Shown here piece after piece: positions 25,043 to 33,497 of a DNA stretch of 63,610 nucleotides (positions within the stretch are counted from its first letter, which is position 1; each line of letters begins with the position of its first letter). The position numbers and the translations under genes are program-made. The notes below the pieces were generated by a model. It worked only from the letters and a program-made list of their open reading frames with translations, did no database searches and was not told where the DNA came from. The DNA comes from Brevibacterium rongguiense (GTDB lineage Bacteria > Actinomycetota > Actinomycetes > Actinomycetales > Brevibacteriaceae), in the NCBI RefSeq assembly GCF_009857845.1, contig NZ_WWEQ01000013.1, forward strand, positions 1 to 63,610, written 5' to 3'.

Positions 25043-27031
25043 ATGCAGTTCCACCACCACGGCTACGTCTCCGGCGAGCCGCGCGTCGAGCCCGCGGCGG
25101 GCCTGGGGATCGACCGCCCCGAGGCGCTGCCGGAGACCATGGACGTCCTCATCGTGGGCACGGGCCCGGCCGGCATGATCGCCGCGGCCCAGCTCGCCCA
25201 GTTCCCCACCGTCTGCACGCGCATCATCGAGCGCCGCCCCGATCGCCTGGAGGTGGGCCAGGCCGACGGCATCCAGGCGCGCGGCGTCGAGACGTTCCAG
25301 GCGTTCGGGTTCGCCCAGCGCCTCATCGCGGAGGCCTACCGCATCACGGAGATGAACTTCTGGGGCCCCGACCCCGCCGATCCCGCGCGCATCGTGCGCA
25401 CCGGCCGCGAGGTCGACGACCCCCGCGGCGTCAGCGAATTCCCCCACCTCATCGTCAACCAGGCCCGCGTGCAGGACTACTTCGCGCAGTTCATGGCCGA
25501 CTCGCCGGCGCGCCTGCGCCCGGACTACGGCTGGGAGTTCTGCGGTCTGAGCGTGGCCGACGACGGGCGCGACTACCCGGTCGAGGTGGCGCTGCGGCGC
25601 ACCTCCGGTCCGGACGCGGGGGCCGAGCGCACGGTCCGCACCCGGTACGTGGTGGGCTGCGACGGGGCGCACTCGAAGGTGCGCGCGGCGATCGGGCGCA
25701 CGATGAGCGGCGATGCCGCGAACCACGCCTGGGGCGTCATGGACGTGCTCGCGGTCACGGACTTCCCGGACATCCGCACGAAGTGCGCGATCCAGTCCGG
25801 GGCCGGAGGCTCCATCCTCCTCATCCCGCGCGAGGGTGGGTTCCTCTTCCGCATGTACGTGGACCTGGGGGAGGTGCCGCTGGGCGGCTCGGCGGCCGTG
25901 CGGGCCACCGGCATCGAGGACATCATCGCGCAGGCCAACCGCATCCTCAGCCCCTTCGCGCTCGACGTGCGCGACGTCGCGTGGTGGAGCGTCTACGAGG
26001 TGGGCCACCGCCTCACGGACCGCTTCGACGACGCCGAGGCGCTGGCCGGGGAGGCTCTGGACGGCGAAACATCGGCCGGGCAGACTCTGGACGCAGAGGC
26101 ACCGGCCGGGAAAGGCGTGGGCTCGGACGGGAACGGCGTGGGCTCGGCCGGACCCCGCGAGCCGCGGGTCTTCATCACCGGCGACGCCTGCCACACGCAC
26201 TCCGCGAAGGCGGGCCAGGGCATGAACGTGTCCATGCAGGACGGCTTCAACATCGCGTGGAAGCTCGGCGACGTCCTCACCGGCCGGGCCGACCCCGCAC
26301 TGCTGCGCACGTACTCCGCGGAGCGCCAGGTCGTCGCGCAGAACCTCATCGACTTCGACCGCGAGTGGTCCTCGCTCATGGCCAAGCGGCCCGAGGAGTT
26401 CGAGGACCCCTCATTCCTCGCCGACTTCTACACGAAGACCGCGGAATTCCCCGCCGGCTTCCTCACCGAGTACGCGCCCTCCCTGCTCACCGGCGGCACC
26501 GAGCACCAGGCGCTCGCCACGGGCTTCCCCGTGGGCCGCCGCTTCGCCTCAGCCCCCGTCGTGCGGATCGCGGATGCGAATCCTGTGCACCTGGGCCACC
26601 ACGCGCGCGCCGACGGCCGCTTCCGCATCTACGCGTTCGCCGACCGTCCCGGCCCCGGCGAGGACTCGCGCCTGAGCCGCTGGGCGCAGTGGTTGGCCGA
26701 GGCGCCGGACTCGCCGCTGCGCGCGGGCGCCGCTGAGGCGTTCGACGTCAAGGTCGTCTACCAGCAGCCGCACACGGACACCGACATCTCCGGCGTGCCC
26801 GCCGTGTTCCTGCCGCGCGTGGGGCCGTTCGGGCTCATCGACTACGAGCGGGCCTATGCGGCCGGCAGCGTGCCCGGCGGTGAGGACATCTTCGCGGCCC
26901 GCGGCATCGACCGCGACGCCGGCGCCGTGGTCGTCGTGCGCCCTGACCAGTACGTCGCCCAGGTCCTGGCACTGTCCGACACCGAGGCGCTGGCCGGCTA
27001 CTTCGCGCGGCTCGCCGGCCGCGCGCGGTAG
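25043..27031 (+). CDS. FAD-dependent aromatic hydroxylase (phenol 2-monooxygenase / 3-hydroxybenzoate 4-monooxygenase type)
   Basis: The 662-residue enzyme has an N-terminal FAD fold (DVLIVGTGPAGMIAAAQLA, about 34-52), RYVVGCDGAHSKVRAAIG, ITGDACHTHSAKAGQGMN and a C-terminal thioredoxin-like dimerisation region ending VVVVRPDQYVAQVL. This architecture belongs to phenol 2-monooxygenase and 3-hydroxybenzoate 4-monooxygenase. Being divergent from the hpa operon and sharing its promoter region, it may hydroxylate 3- or 4-hydroxyphenylacetate to homoprotocatechuate; making protocatechuate from 3-hydroxybenzoate is the alternative. The ATG at 25043 has GAGGGAG upstream. Residues about 333-373 are a repeat-rich insertion. 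Confidence 0.87.
   Translation: MQFHHHGYVSGEPRVEPAAGLGIDRPEALPETMDVLIVGTGPAGMIAAAQLAQFPTVCTRIIERRPDRLEVGQADGIQARGVETFQAFGFAQRLIAEAYRITEMNFWGPDPADPARIVRTGREVDDPRGVSEFPHLIVNQARVQDYFAQFMADSPARLRPDYGWEFCGLSVADDGRDYPVEVALRRTSGPDAGAERTVRTRYVVGCDGAHSKVRAAIGRTMSGDAANHAWGVMDVLAVTDFPDIRTKCAIQSGAGGSILLIPREGGFLFRMYVDLGEVPLGGSAAVRATGIEDIIAQANRILSPFALDVRDVAWWSVYEVGHRLTDRFDDAEALAGEALDGETSAGQTLDAEAPAGKGVGSDGNGVGSAGPREPRVFITGDACHTHSAKAGQGMNVSMQDGFNIAWKLGDVLTGRADPALLRTYSAERQVVAQNLIDFDREWSSLMAKRPEEFEDPSFLADFYTKTAEFPAGFLTEYAPSLLTGGTEHQALATGFPVGRRFASAPVVRIADANPVHLGHHARADGRFRIYAFADRPGPGEDSRLSRWAQWLAEAPDSPLRAGAAEAFDVKVVYQQPHTDTDISGVPAVFLPRVGPFGLIDYERAYAAGSVPGGEDIFAARGIDRDAGAVVVVRPDQYVAQVLALSDTEALAGYFARLAGRAR
26038..26160 (+). 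repeat. Degenerate tandem repeats inside the hydroxylase gene
   Basis: Three units built on CTGGCCGGG...CTCTGGACG (protein pattern A-GEALDGE, A-GQTLDAE, A-GKG) are followed by two copies of a GCGTGGGCTCGG unit (protein VGSDGNGVGSAG). They lie just before the conserved GDACHT motif, in a position where homologues have a short loop. It reads in frame, as a slippage-derived linker. Confidence 0.65.
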
Positions 27032-27120
27032 GCCGGGCGGCCCGGCTCGGGCAGTCCGGGCGCCGGCGTCCGGAAGCGCAGGCCGTGGGCGCCGGGGCCC
27101 GCGATGCTGGCTGCGGGTGC

Positions 27121-27181
27121 GCGGCCTTCAGGCCGCATTGCTCGGCGGCGCAAGCCGCGAGGTGCGCGGCCCTCAGGCCGC
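27121..27181. terminator. Hairpin cluster between convergent genes
   Basis: GCGGCCTTCAGGCCGC (27121-27136) and GCGGCCCTCAGGCCGC (27166-27181) are near-identical palindromes. A third imperfect hairpin with loop GCAA lies between (27141-27161). They separate the convergent hydroxylase and methyltransferase genes; the second includes the methyltransferase stop. A bidirectional terminator is likely. Confidence 0.6.
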
Positions 27182-28006
27182 CGGCCGCCGACCGAACACC
27201 GCGAGCGTGCCCGCGACGAGTTCGAGGGGCTCGGCCGGGAGCTCGGCCCGCAGGCGCGCGCGCACCTCGGCGCGCACCTCGTCGGCCAGCACCGCGTACT
27301 CGGAGAACGTCATGAGGCTCTCCAGCCAGTCGGCCGGGGTGACCGTGCAGTCCCAGTCGTACCACCGCACGCGCGTGCGGAATCCCGCGTCGGCGAGGGC
27401 GCGGGCGGCCGTCGCGCGCTGGGAATCGTCGCGCTCGGCGAGGAGCTCCGCGTGGCGGCGGTGGACGGTGATGCCGTAGTCGGCCTCGACGGCCGCCAGG
27501 CGTGCGCTCAGCGCGGCCGCCGGGCTGTACTCGTTCCACGCGAGGCATGCGACGCCGTCGGGCACCAGGAGGTCTGCGAGCCTTTCGGGGCCCGTGTCCT
27601 GGTCCACCCAGTGCCACGACTGGCCGAACGCGACCGCGTCGAAGCGGCGGCCGGCCGGATCCCATTCCTCGAATGCCGCCTCCTCCACTGCCAGGCCGCG
27701 GGCGCGGGCCACCTCCGCCATGTCGTGGTCGGGTTCGACGGCGGTCACCTCGAAGCCGCCGGCGCGCAGGTCCGCCGCGAACAGGCCCGTGCCCGCGCCG
27801 ATGTCCGCCAGGGTCGGCGCTGCCACCGGGTCTGCCGCGCCCGCCGTAATCGCGGCGCGGAGGTCCGCCACGAGCGCTGCGGGGTAGCCGGGCCGGAAGC
27901 GGTCGTACTGCGCCGCGATCGAGCCGAACGAGCGCGCGCGGCGTGCCGCATCGTGCGGATGGAGCGCTCCGATCGGGTCGCCGTCGGCGGGTGTGCTCTG
28001 TGCCAT
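27173..28006 (-). CDS. Class I SAM-dependent methyltransferase
   Basis: The 277-residue protein has FGSIAAQYDRFRPGYP near residue 27, motif I in LADIGAGTGLFAADL, the acidic end of strand 2 in VTAVEPDHDMAEVAR and FDAVAFGQSWHWVDQD. These are typical of the UbiE/Tam-like group in actinobacteria; substrate unknown. TAGCCT lies 6 nt before the ATG, indicating a leaderless transcript whose promoter interlocks with that of the divergent crotonase gene. No partner genes suggest a pathway. Confidence 0.82.
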   Translation of the reverse strand: MAQSTPADGDPIGALHPHDAARRARSFGSIAAQYDRFRPGYPAALVADLRAAITAGAADPVAAPTLADIGAGTGLFAADLRAGGFEVTAVEPDHDMAEVARARGLAVEEAAFEEWDPAGRRFDAVAFGQSWHWVDQDTGPERLADLLVPDGVACLAWNEYSPAAALSARLAAVEADYGITVHRRHAELLAERDDSQRATAARALADAGFRTRVRWYDWDCTVTPADWLESLMTFSEYAVLADEVRAEVRARLRAELPAEPLELVAGTLAVFGRRPAA

Positions 28007-28012
28007 AGCCGT

Positions 28013-28022
28013 AGGCTACCGT
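28013..28022. promoter_or_regulatory. Two overlapping, divergent -10 boxes
   Basis: On the minus strand TAGCCT (28018-28013) is 6 nt from the methyltransferase ATG. On the plus strand TACCGT (28017-28022) is 7 nt from the crotonase ATG. The boxes share 2 bp, so each -35 region would lie inside the opposite gene and both promoters could not be occupied at once. The start genes are only 23 bp apart. Confidence 0.5.
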
Positions 28023-28029
28023 TGCCGCC

Positions 28030-28827
28030 ATGAGCGAACACGTCTCCGTCACCGTCGACGATGCCGTCGCAACGGTGCGGCTCACCCGCCCCCAGACGCT
28101 GAACTCCCTGACCCGCGAGGTCTTCGCCGACCTCGTGGACGCCGGCCTGCGCGTGCGCGATGACGCGGCGATCCGCGCGGTCGTGCTCGCGGGCGAGGGG
28201 CGCGCGTTCTCCTCCGGCCTCGACATGTCCGAGTTCGGGCGCATGGTCGACGATTCGGGCGAGCACGTCGTCGAGATCCGCGAGCGCCTGGGCGCGGCGC
28301 GGGCACTCGCCCAGCAGGCCGTGCACGTGTGGAGCCTCGTCGAGGCGCCCGTCATCGCGGGGATCGCGGGCGTGGCGTTCGGCGGCGGCCTGCAGATCGC
28401 CCTGGGCGCGGACATGCGCATCGTCGCGCCCGGCGCCAAGCTGTCGATGATGGAGATCAACTGGGGCATCGTCCCGGACATGTGCGGCACCCAGCTGCTG
28501 CCGCGGCTCGTGGGCCCGGCGCGTGCCAAGCACCTCATCCTCACCGGCGAGGTCATCAGCGGCGAGGAGGGGTACCGGCTGGGGCTCGCCGAGGAGCTGG
28601 CCGAGGAGCCCGTCGAGCGCGCCCACGCGCTCGCCCGCGAGCTCGCAGGGAAGTCCGGCACCGCGCTGCGGCGGGCCAAGGAGCTCATCGACCTGGCGGG
28701 CACCGTGCCGTTCTCCGACGCCCTCGACGCCGAGCAGCGGGTGCTCGCCGAGCTCATGGGCGGCGCCGAGCAGAAGGCCGCGGTGGCGGCCCGCACGGCC
28801 GAGCTCAGGGCCCAGCGCCGCGGGTAG
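28030..28827 (+). CDS. Enoyl-CoA hydratase/isomerase family protein
   Basis: The 265-residue crotonase-fold protein has ATVRLTRPQTLNSL, the oxyanion-hole segments GRAFSSGLDMSEFG and AGIAGVAFGGGLQIALGADM, and INWGIVPDMCGTQLLPRLVG. At the second catalytic position of standard hydratases (Glu) it carries Asp, and the first Glu position also looks altered, so it may be a dienoyl-CoA isomerase or other crotonase rather than a simple hydratase. Leaderless start: TACCGT 7 nt before the ATG. It has no co-directional partner downstream. Confidence 0.82.
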   Translation: MSEHVSVTVDDAVATVRLTRPQTLNSLTREVFADLVDAGLRVRDDAAIRAVVLAGEGRAFSSGLDMSEFGRMVDDSGEHVVEIRERLGAARALAQQAVHVWSLVEAPVIAGIAGVAFGGGLQIALGADMRIVAPGAKLSMMEINWGIVPDMCGTQLLPRLVGPARAKHLILTGEVISGEEGYRLGLAEELAEEPVERAHALARELAGKSGTALRRAKELIDLAGTVPFSDALDAEQRVLAELMGGAEQKAAVAARTAELRAQRRG

Positions 28828-28886
28828 CCCCGGTGTCAGTCCGCGGGCGGCCCCGAGCCGTCAGCCCGCAGGCAGCCCTGGGGCTC

Positions 28887-29888
28887 TCAGTCCGCGGCGG
28901 GAGCCGCCGGCGGCGCGGCGGCCGGCGGCCCGCTGAGCACGCGGTCGACCGGCAGCGCGAAGATCCGTGCCAGCTCGGCCTGCTCGCGCGCGCAGATCGC
29001 ATCGCGGACCCACACGAGCGCCACCCCGGCACCGGGGTCGGGTACCGGGGCCTCGGCGATGATGCGCTGCGCGGCGAGCGCGGTGAGGTGGACCCGGTCG
29101 GCGCCGAGCAGGGCGGCCTGCTGAGCCGTGCGCGCGGGATCGAAGAGGGCCGCGAGCGCGGTGGCGCGCCCGGCGGCGATCGCGGGGACGAGGCAGTCCT
29201 CCAGTCCCGCGCTCTTCCACAGCGGCTTGCTCAGCAGCCAGCGCCGCCCCGGCGCGGAGGCCGGCACCGGCGTCGAGGGCGGCACGGCCGCTCCCGGCGC
29301 GGCGGGGGCAGGAGAGGGCCCGGCGGCACCGGTCAGGCGCGCCGCCTGCGCGGACGTGAGCTCCTGGGCGCCGAACAGCGGCGAACCGGCGAGCATCCCG
29401 GCGAAGTCCTCGTTGACCTCGAGCACATTGGCCCCCGGGTACGCGGCCGCGCCGGGGCGCCCGGGGCCACGGCCGGCGACGATGAGCGCACCCGGGACGG
29501 CGGGCTCGGGCGTGAGCGCATTGGGGTCGATGAGCTCGAAGCGGGCGTTCAGCCGCGCGGCCGCCAGCCAGCACAGCAGCAGCTCGGGCGAATTGAAGAG
29601 GGCGGCGCGCACAGTGCTGCCGGGGCGCACGCCGCGCTCGGCCATGCGGCGCGCGGTGAGGCCTGTGAGCATGTCGAACTGGGCGAAGGTCCACTCGTTG
29701 GCCTCGTCGGCGGAGTTGCCGAACACGAGGAACAGGCGCTGGCCATGGACGCGCACTGCGCCATCCCACACGGCGGTCAACTGCGCGCCGGGGCGCTCGC
29801 CGACGGGCTCCGCGCCACCGGGGCGGGCGGGCGCCGGGGCGGGCGCACCCGCAGGCGGCGCGACCTGGGGGAGGGGCGAACTGGGCAC
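28887..29888 (-). CDS. Truncated acyl-CoA synthetase-like protein lacking the AMP-binding loop
   Basis: This 333-residue protein resembles only the N-terminal part of adenylate-forming ligases: NEWTFAQFDMLTGLTARRMAERGV and AALFNSPELLLCWLAAARLNA match the usual first subdomain of CaiC-like enzymes. It then diverges into Ala/Pro-rich sequence, has no STSGTTGxPKG loop, no TxGxTE motif and no C-terminal lysine domain. It is about 60% of normal length and probably cannot adenylate. GTG at 29888 has CAGGAGC upstream, and a promoter with a well-formed palindrome precedes it, so it appears to be a maintained, regulated gene rather than debris. Function unknown. Confidence 0.6.
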   Translation of the reverse strand: MPSSPLPQVAPPAGAPAPAPARPGGAEPVGERPGAQLTAVWDGAVRVHGQRLFLVFGNSADEANEWTFAQFDMLTGLTARRMAERGVRPGSTVRAALFNSPELLLCWLAAARLNARFELIDPNALTPEPAVPGALIVAGRGPGRPGAAAYPGANVLEVNEDFAGMLAGSPLFGAQELTSAQAARLTGAAGPSPAPAAPGAAVPPSTPVPASAPGRRWLLSKPLWKSAGLEDCLVPAIAAGRATALAALFDPARTAQQAALLGADRVHLTALAAQRIIAEAPVPDPGAGVALVWVRDAICAREQAELARIFALPVDRVLSGPPAAAPPAAPAAD

Positions 29889-29927
29889 GGAAGCTCCTGA
29901 CGGCGCACGGGCGCGCACGAACCGCGC

Positions 29928-29979
29928 GAGTGTGTGAGGTAGAACACACTCAGTGTACGGGGCAATCCTCCGCGGGCAA
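29928..29979 (-). promoter_or_regulatory. Promoter and operator of the truncated ligase-like gene
   Basis: On the minus strand TTGCCC (29979-29974), a 16-bp spacer and TACACT (29957-29952) form a plausible promoter. Immediately downstream lie perfect 8-bp inverted arms, GAGTGTGT at 29928-29935 and ACACACTC at 29944-29951, separated by 8 bp, 40 bp from the start codon. Such a site would block transcription when bound. The regulator is not in the adjacent genes. Confidence 0.5.
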
Positions 29980-30055
29980 TGGGAAAAGCCCGAGTGGGCG
30001 CCGTCCGCTGCACGAAACCGGTGCCGCGCGGAACCCGTGCCGTGCGGCACCGGCG

Positions 30056-30910
30056 CTAAGCGGGACCGGCCGCGATCCGCTCGAGCCCCGTGTAGGCGTT
30101 GAACGTCCGACCGCGATTGAAGCCGATCACGGTCAGGCCCAGCTGGCGGCCCAGCTCCACCGCGGCCGAGGACGGCGCGCTCACCGCCGAGAGCACGGGC
30201 ACGCCGGCCATCGAGGCCTTCTGCACGAGCTCGTACGAGGCCCTGCTCGAGACCTGGAGCACGCAGTCGCCCAGCGGCAGCAGGCCCTCCCGCAGGGCCC
30301 GGCCCAGCGCCTTGTCCACGGTGTTGTGCCGTCCCACGTCCTCCGCGGCCGCGAGCAGCTCGGGCGCCCCGGTGGGATCGGGGCAGCGGAACAGGCCCGC
30401 CCCGTGGATGCCCCCCGTGCGCTCGAAGGCCGGCTGCTGGGCGCGCAGGAGCTCGGGCAGCTCGAGGATCCGCGCGGGCGCGAGGAGCGGCCGGGCGGCC
30501 GGCACCGGGTGGGCGGAGGCCTTCGCCACGCCCTCGATCGCGTTCGTCCCGCAGATCCCGCACGCGGAGGAGGTGTAGACGTTGCGCCCGGTCCGCGCGG
30601 CCGCCCGCAGGCCGGCCTCCGGGGCCAGCCGCACCCGGGCCACGTTGAGGTCGCGCGAGCCGTCGGGGGCCAGGCCCGTGGAGAAGTCGATCTCGCGGAT
30701 GTCCGCGGCGGCGACGATCACGCCCTCGGCCAGGAGCAGTCCGAAGACCAGGTCCACGTCCGCGCCGGGGGTGCGCATCGCCACGGCGAACTCCTCGCCG
30801 TCCAGGCGGATCTCCAGGGGCTCCTCGCCCGCGAGCACATCGGCCCTGGCCCGCACCTCGCCCGCGGCCGCGAAGGAATGGACGCGCGTGCGCACCGTTG
30901 CCCGGACCAT
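30056..30910 (-). CDS. fdhD: FdhD, formate dehydrogenase sulfurtransferase
   Basis: The 284-residue protein is FdhD, which passes sulfur to the molybdenum/tungsten cofactor of formate dehydrogenases. The diagnostic cysteines Cys117 and Cys120 lie in SSACGICGTNAIEG; other conserved blocks are PLEIRLDGEEFAVAMRTPG, GGIHGAGLF, AAEDVGRHNTVDKALG and VSSRASYELVQKA. No formate dehydrogenase gene is in this window. It follows the MoaB/Mog-like gene with a 1-base overlap (TGATG), indicating a shared transcript for molybdenum-enzyme maturation. Confidence 0.93.
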   Translation of the reverse strand: MVRATVRTRVHSFAAAGEVRARADVLAGEEPLEIRLDGEEFAVAMRTPGADVDLVFGLLLAEGVIVAAADIREIDFSTGLAPDGSRDLNVARVRLAPEAGLRAAARTGRNVYTSSACGICGTNAIEGVAKASAHPVPAARPLLAPARILELPELLRAQQPAFERTGGIHGAGLFRCPDPTGAPELLAAAEDVGRHNTVDKALGRALREGLLPLGDCVLQVSSRASYELVQKASMAGVPVLSAVSAPSSAAVELGRQLGLTVIGFNRGRTFNAYTGLERIAAGPA

Positions 30911-31479
30911 CAGGCGGGATCCTCGATCTGCGCCTGGATGAGGGGGGCGACCGTCCCGAGCACCGCCAGGCCGTCCTTGACGCCGCCGCGGGAGGAGGGC
31001 AGGTTGAGGACGAACGTGCGCCCGGCGACACCGGCCGTGCCGCGGCTCATGATCGCCGTCGCCGTGTTCTCCAGCCCGCGCGCCCAGATGGCGTGGACGA
31101 TCCCGGGCACCTCGTAGTCCAGTCGCTCGGCGGTCAGCTGCGGCGTCCGGTCGCGCGGGTTGAGGCCCGTCCCGCCCAGGGTGAGCACGAAGCGGGGCAC
31201 GCTGGCGGGATCCGGCAGGCCCGCGCCCCGCGCCGCCGAGGCGCTGGCCCGGGAAGCGGACCGGGCGCCGCCCGGCTCCAGTGCCGCGTCGAGGGCGGGG
31301 CCGAATGCCGGCCCGTTGGCCACGAGCACGGAATCCGGGGTCTCATAGCCGCGCTCGCGCAGCCACTCGACGGCCCGCGCCCCGTTGTGGTCCGGGGGCG
31401 CGGCCGGGTCGAAGCCGCCGCGCACGCACACGATCACCGCGGCCCGCCGGCCGGCCCCGAAGGGCGCATCGTCGTCCAT
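30910..31479 (-). CDS. MoaB/Mog-family molybdopterin adenylyltransferase-like protein
   Basis: The 189-residue protein has RAAVIVCVRG at its N-terminus and the family signature TLGGTGLNPRDRTPQLT, with EVPGI after it, the substrate-binding region of Mog/MoaB/Cnx1G proteins that adenylate molybdopterin. A poorly conserved Ala/Ser-rich insertion (about 70-95) precedes the signature. The ATG at 31479 has TATCGT 7 nt upstream, a leaderless pattern, and it is divergent from the mobA-moeA gene, also apparently leaderless. Whether it acts as adenylyltransferase or has the unclear MoaB role is not decided. Confidence 0.85.
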   Translation of the reverse strand: MDDDAPFGAGRRAAVIVCVRGGFDPAAPPDHNGARAVEWLRERGYETPDSVLVANGPAFGPALDAALEPGGARSASRASASAARGAGLPDPASVPRFVLTLGGTGLNPRDRTPQLTAERLDYEVPGIVHAIWARGLENTATAIMSRGTAGVAGRTFVLNLPSSRGGVKDGLAVLGTVAPLIQAQIEDPA

Positions 31480-31486
31480 GCCGGCC

Positions 31487-31524
31487 ACGATAGTCCCCGC
31501 GCACCCGGGCCGCGCTCCTAGACT
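31487..31524. promoter_or_regulatory. Divergent leaderless promoters of two molybdenum-cofactor genes
   Basis: TATCGT (31492-31487, minus strand) is 7 nt from the MoaB/Mog-like ATG at 31479. TAGACT (31519-31524, plus strand) is 7 nt from the mobA-moeA ATG at 31532. No Shine-Dalgarno sequence is present for either gene. Confidence 0.5.
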
Positions 31525-31531
31525 GGCGGCC

Positions 31532-33471
31532 ATGACCCCACGGCCGGACCGCGCGCAGCCTCGCTCCGCGGTCGTGCTCGCAGGCGGGCGGGGCAGCCGC
31601 CTGGGCGGGCGGACGAAGGCCCTGTTCGCCGATGCCGCCGGCACCACGCTCCTCGCCTCCGCGCTGAGCGCCGTGCGCGCCGCGGGGGTGTCGGCCTCCC
31701 GCATCGCGGTGGTGGGCGGGCCCGAGCTCGCGGCCCACCTGCCGGCCGGGGTCCTGCTCACCCGCGAGGAGCCCCCGTTCGCCGGCCCCGCCGCCGCGGC
31801 GGCCGCGGGCCTGGAGGCGCTGTTTCCCCCCGTGGACCCCGCCGGGGCGGGGGCACCGACCGGTGCCACGGGGGCGGGGGAGCCCACCACGGGGGACCGG
31901 GCGGGCCTCGTCTTCGTCGTCGCGGCGGACATTCCCGCCCTCGCCGAGGCGCTGGCCCCGTTGGCCCGCGCGCTCGAGGAGGCCGAGGGGCCCGACGCCG
32001 TGCTCGCCCGCACCCCGCGCACCCCGGACCCCGGCGAGGGGAGCGCACCGGCCTGGCGCGTCCAGCAGCTCCTCGCCTGCGCCCGCGTGGGCCCCCTGGT
32101 GTCCGCCGTGCGCGGCCGGTCGCTGGCCGATGCGCCGGCGCGGGCGCTCTGGGCGGACCTGCGCAGCGCCGCTGTCGACCTGCCCGAGCAGTACGCGGCG
32201 GACGTCGACACCGTCGAGGACGCGGAGCTGCTGGGCGTGCGCGCGCCTTCGGCCCACCCCGCGTGGCGCGAGGCGGGCCGGATCGCGCACGCCGCGGCCG
32301 CCGCCGGTCGGCTCGGCGGCGAGGAGGTGGGGCTCGCCGCCGCGATCGGCCGGGTGAGCGCCGCCGACGTCCGCGCCCCCGCGGACGTGCCGCACTACGC
32401 CTCCTCGGCGATGGACGGCTACGCGGTGGCGGGGCCGGGGCCGTGGAACCTGCTGCGCGCCACCGCGGACCGGGACCCCGCGCCGGAGGCGCTCGCCGCC
32501 GGCCAGGCGCTGCCCGTCGTGACCGGGGCCCCCGTGCCCGCCGGGGCCGAATCGATCCTGCGCTTCGAGTATGCCGAGGTGACCGGCGTCGGCACCGCAG
32601 CCGGGCTCCTCTCCCTGGCCCCCGGGGCCCCGCCCTCGGACCTCGTGCCCGGCCGCCACATCCGCCCGATGGGCCGTGAGGCGCGCGCGGGGGAGACCGT
32701 GGTGCCGGCCGGGGTCGCGCTGAGCCCCGCGCACGCGGCGTACGCGGCGGTCTGCGGGACGATGCGCTGCCCGTGCGGCGCCGGCCCCGGGTGGGCCTCC
32801 TGCTCACCGGCGACGAGGTCATCGAGGCCGGCATGCCCGCCCCGGGCCGGGTGCGCGACGCCTTCGGCCCGCAGCTGCCCGCCGTGTTCGCGGCCCTGGG
32901 GTGTGAGATCGCGGGGGTCGAACGCCGCGGCGATGCGCGCGCGGGGATCGACGCCGCGCTCGATGCGCTGTGCCTCGACTGCGACCTCATCGTCAGCACG
33001 GGCGGGACCGGGCACGCCGACGTCGACGCCGTGCGCGCCGCCGCGCAGGACCGGGTCGCCGCTGGCCGGGCGCGCAGCCTCTTCGCGGAGCTGGCGATGC
33101 GCCCGGGCCACCCGACGTTCGCCCTCGAGTACTCGGCGCCGACCGGTCGCCGCGTCCTCCACATCGCGCTGCCGGGCAACCCGCTGGCCGCCATGGTCGC
33201 GCTGCGCGTCGTGGTGCAGCCGGCCGTGCGGGGCCTGCTGGGCCAGCGCGCGGAGGAGACGGCCGTGGGCCGGGTGGCGGAGGCGATCCCCGGCGGCCGT
33301 GCGGAGCGCATTGTCCCCGCGGCGCGCGATGCGCGCGGGAACTGGGCGGAGACCTCGGGAACGGGCTCGAACATGTTGCGCGGCCTGGCCGCGGCGGACG
33401 GGCTCATCGTCATCCCCGCGGGCGGGGCCGAGGACGGCCAGGAGGTCCCGCTGCTGATGCTGCCGTGGTGA
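31532..33471 (+). pseudogene. MobA-MoeA fusion with an apparent one-base frameshift
   Basis: The first frame encodes a MobA-like nucleotidyltransferase (AVVLAGGRGSRLGGRTKALF; VVAADIPAL) followed by MoeA domains I/II (PHYASSAMDGYAVAG, PVVTGAPVPAGAES), coherent to AAYAAVCG near 32757. MoeA continues in another frame from GDDALPVRRRPRVGLLLTGDEV, with LIVSTGGTG and ALPGNPLAAMVAL, to the stop at 33471. Adding one G to the GGG run at 32756-32758 rejoins both parts perfectly, giving about 645 residues. As written, the first frame stays open to 33457 but reads nonsense. It is either a sequencing error, a recent mutation or programmed slippage. The start is leaderless. Confidence 0.8.
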
Positions 33472-33497
33472 GTGCGGCGGGTGCGGCCGCAGCCCCG

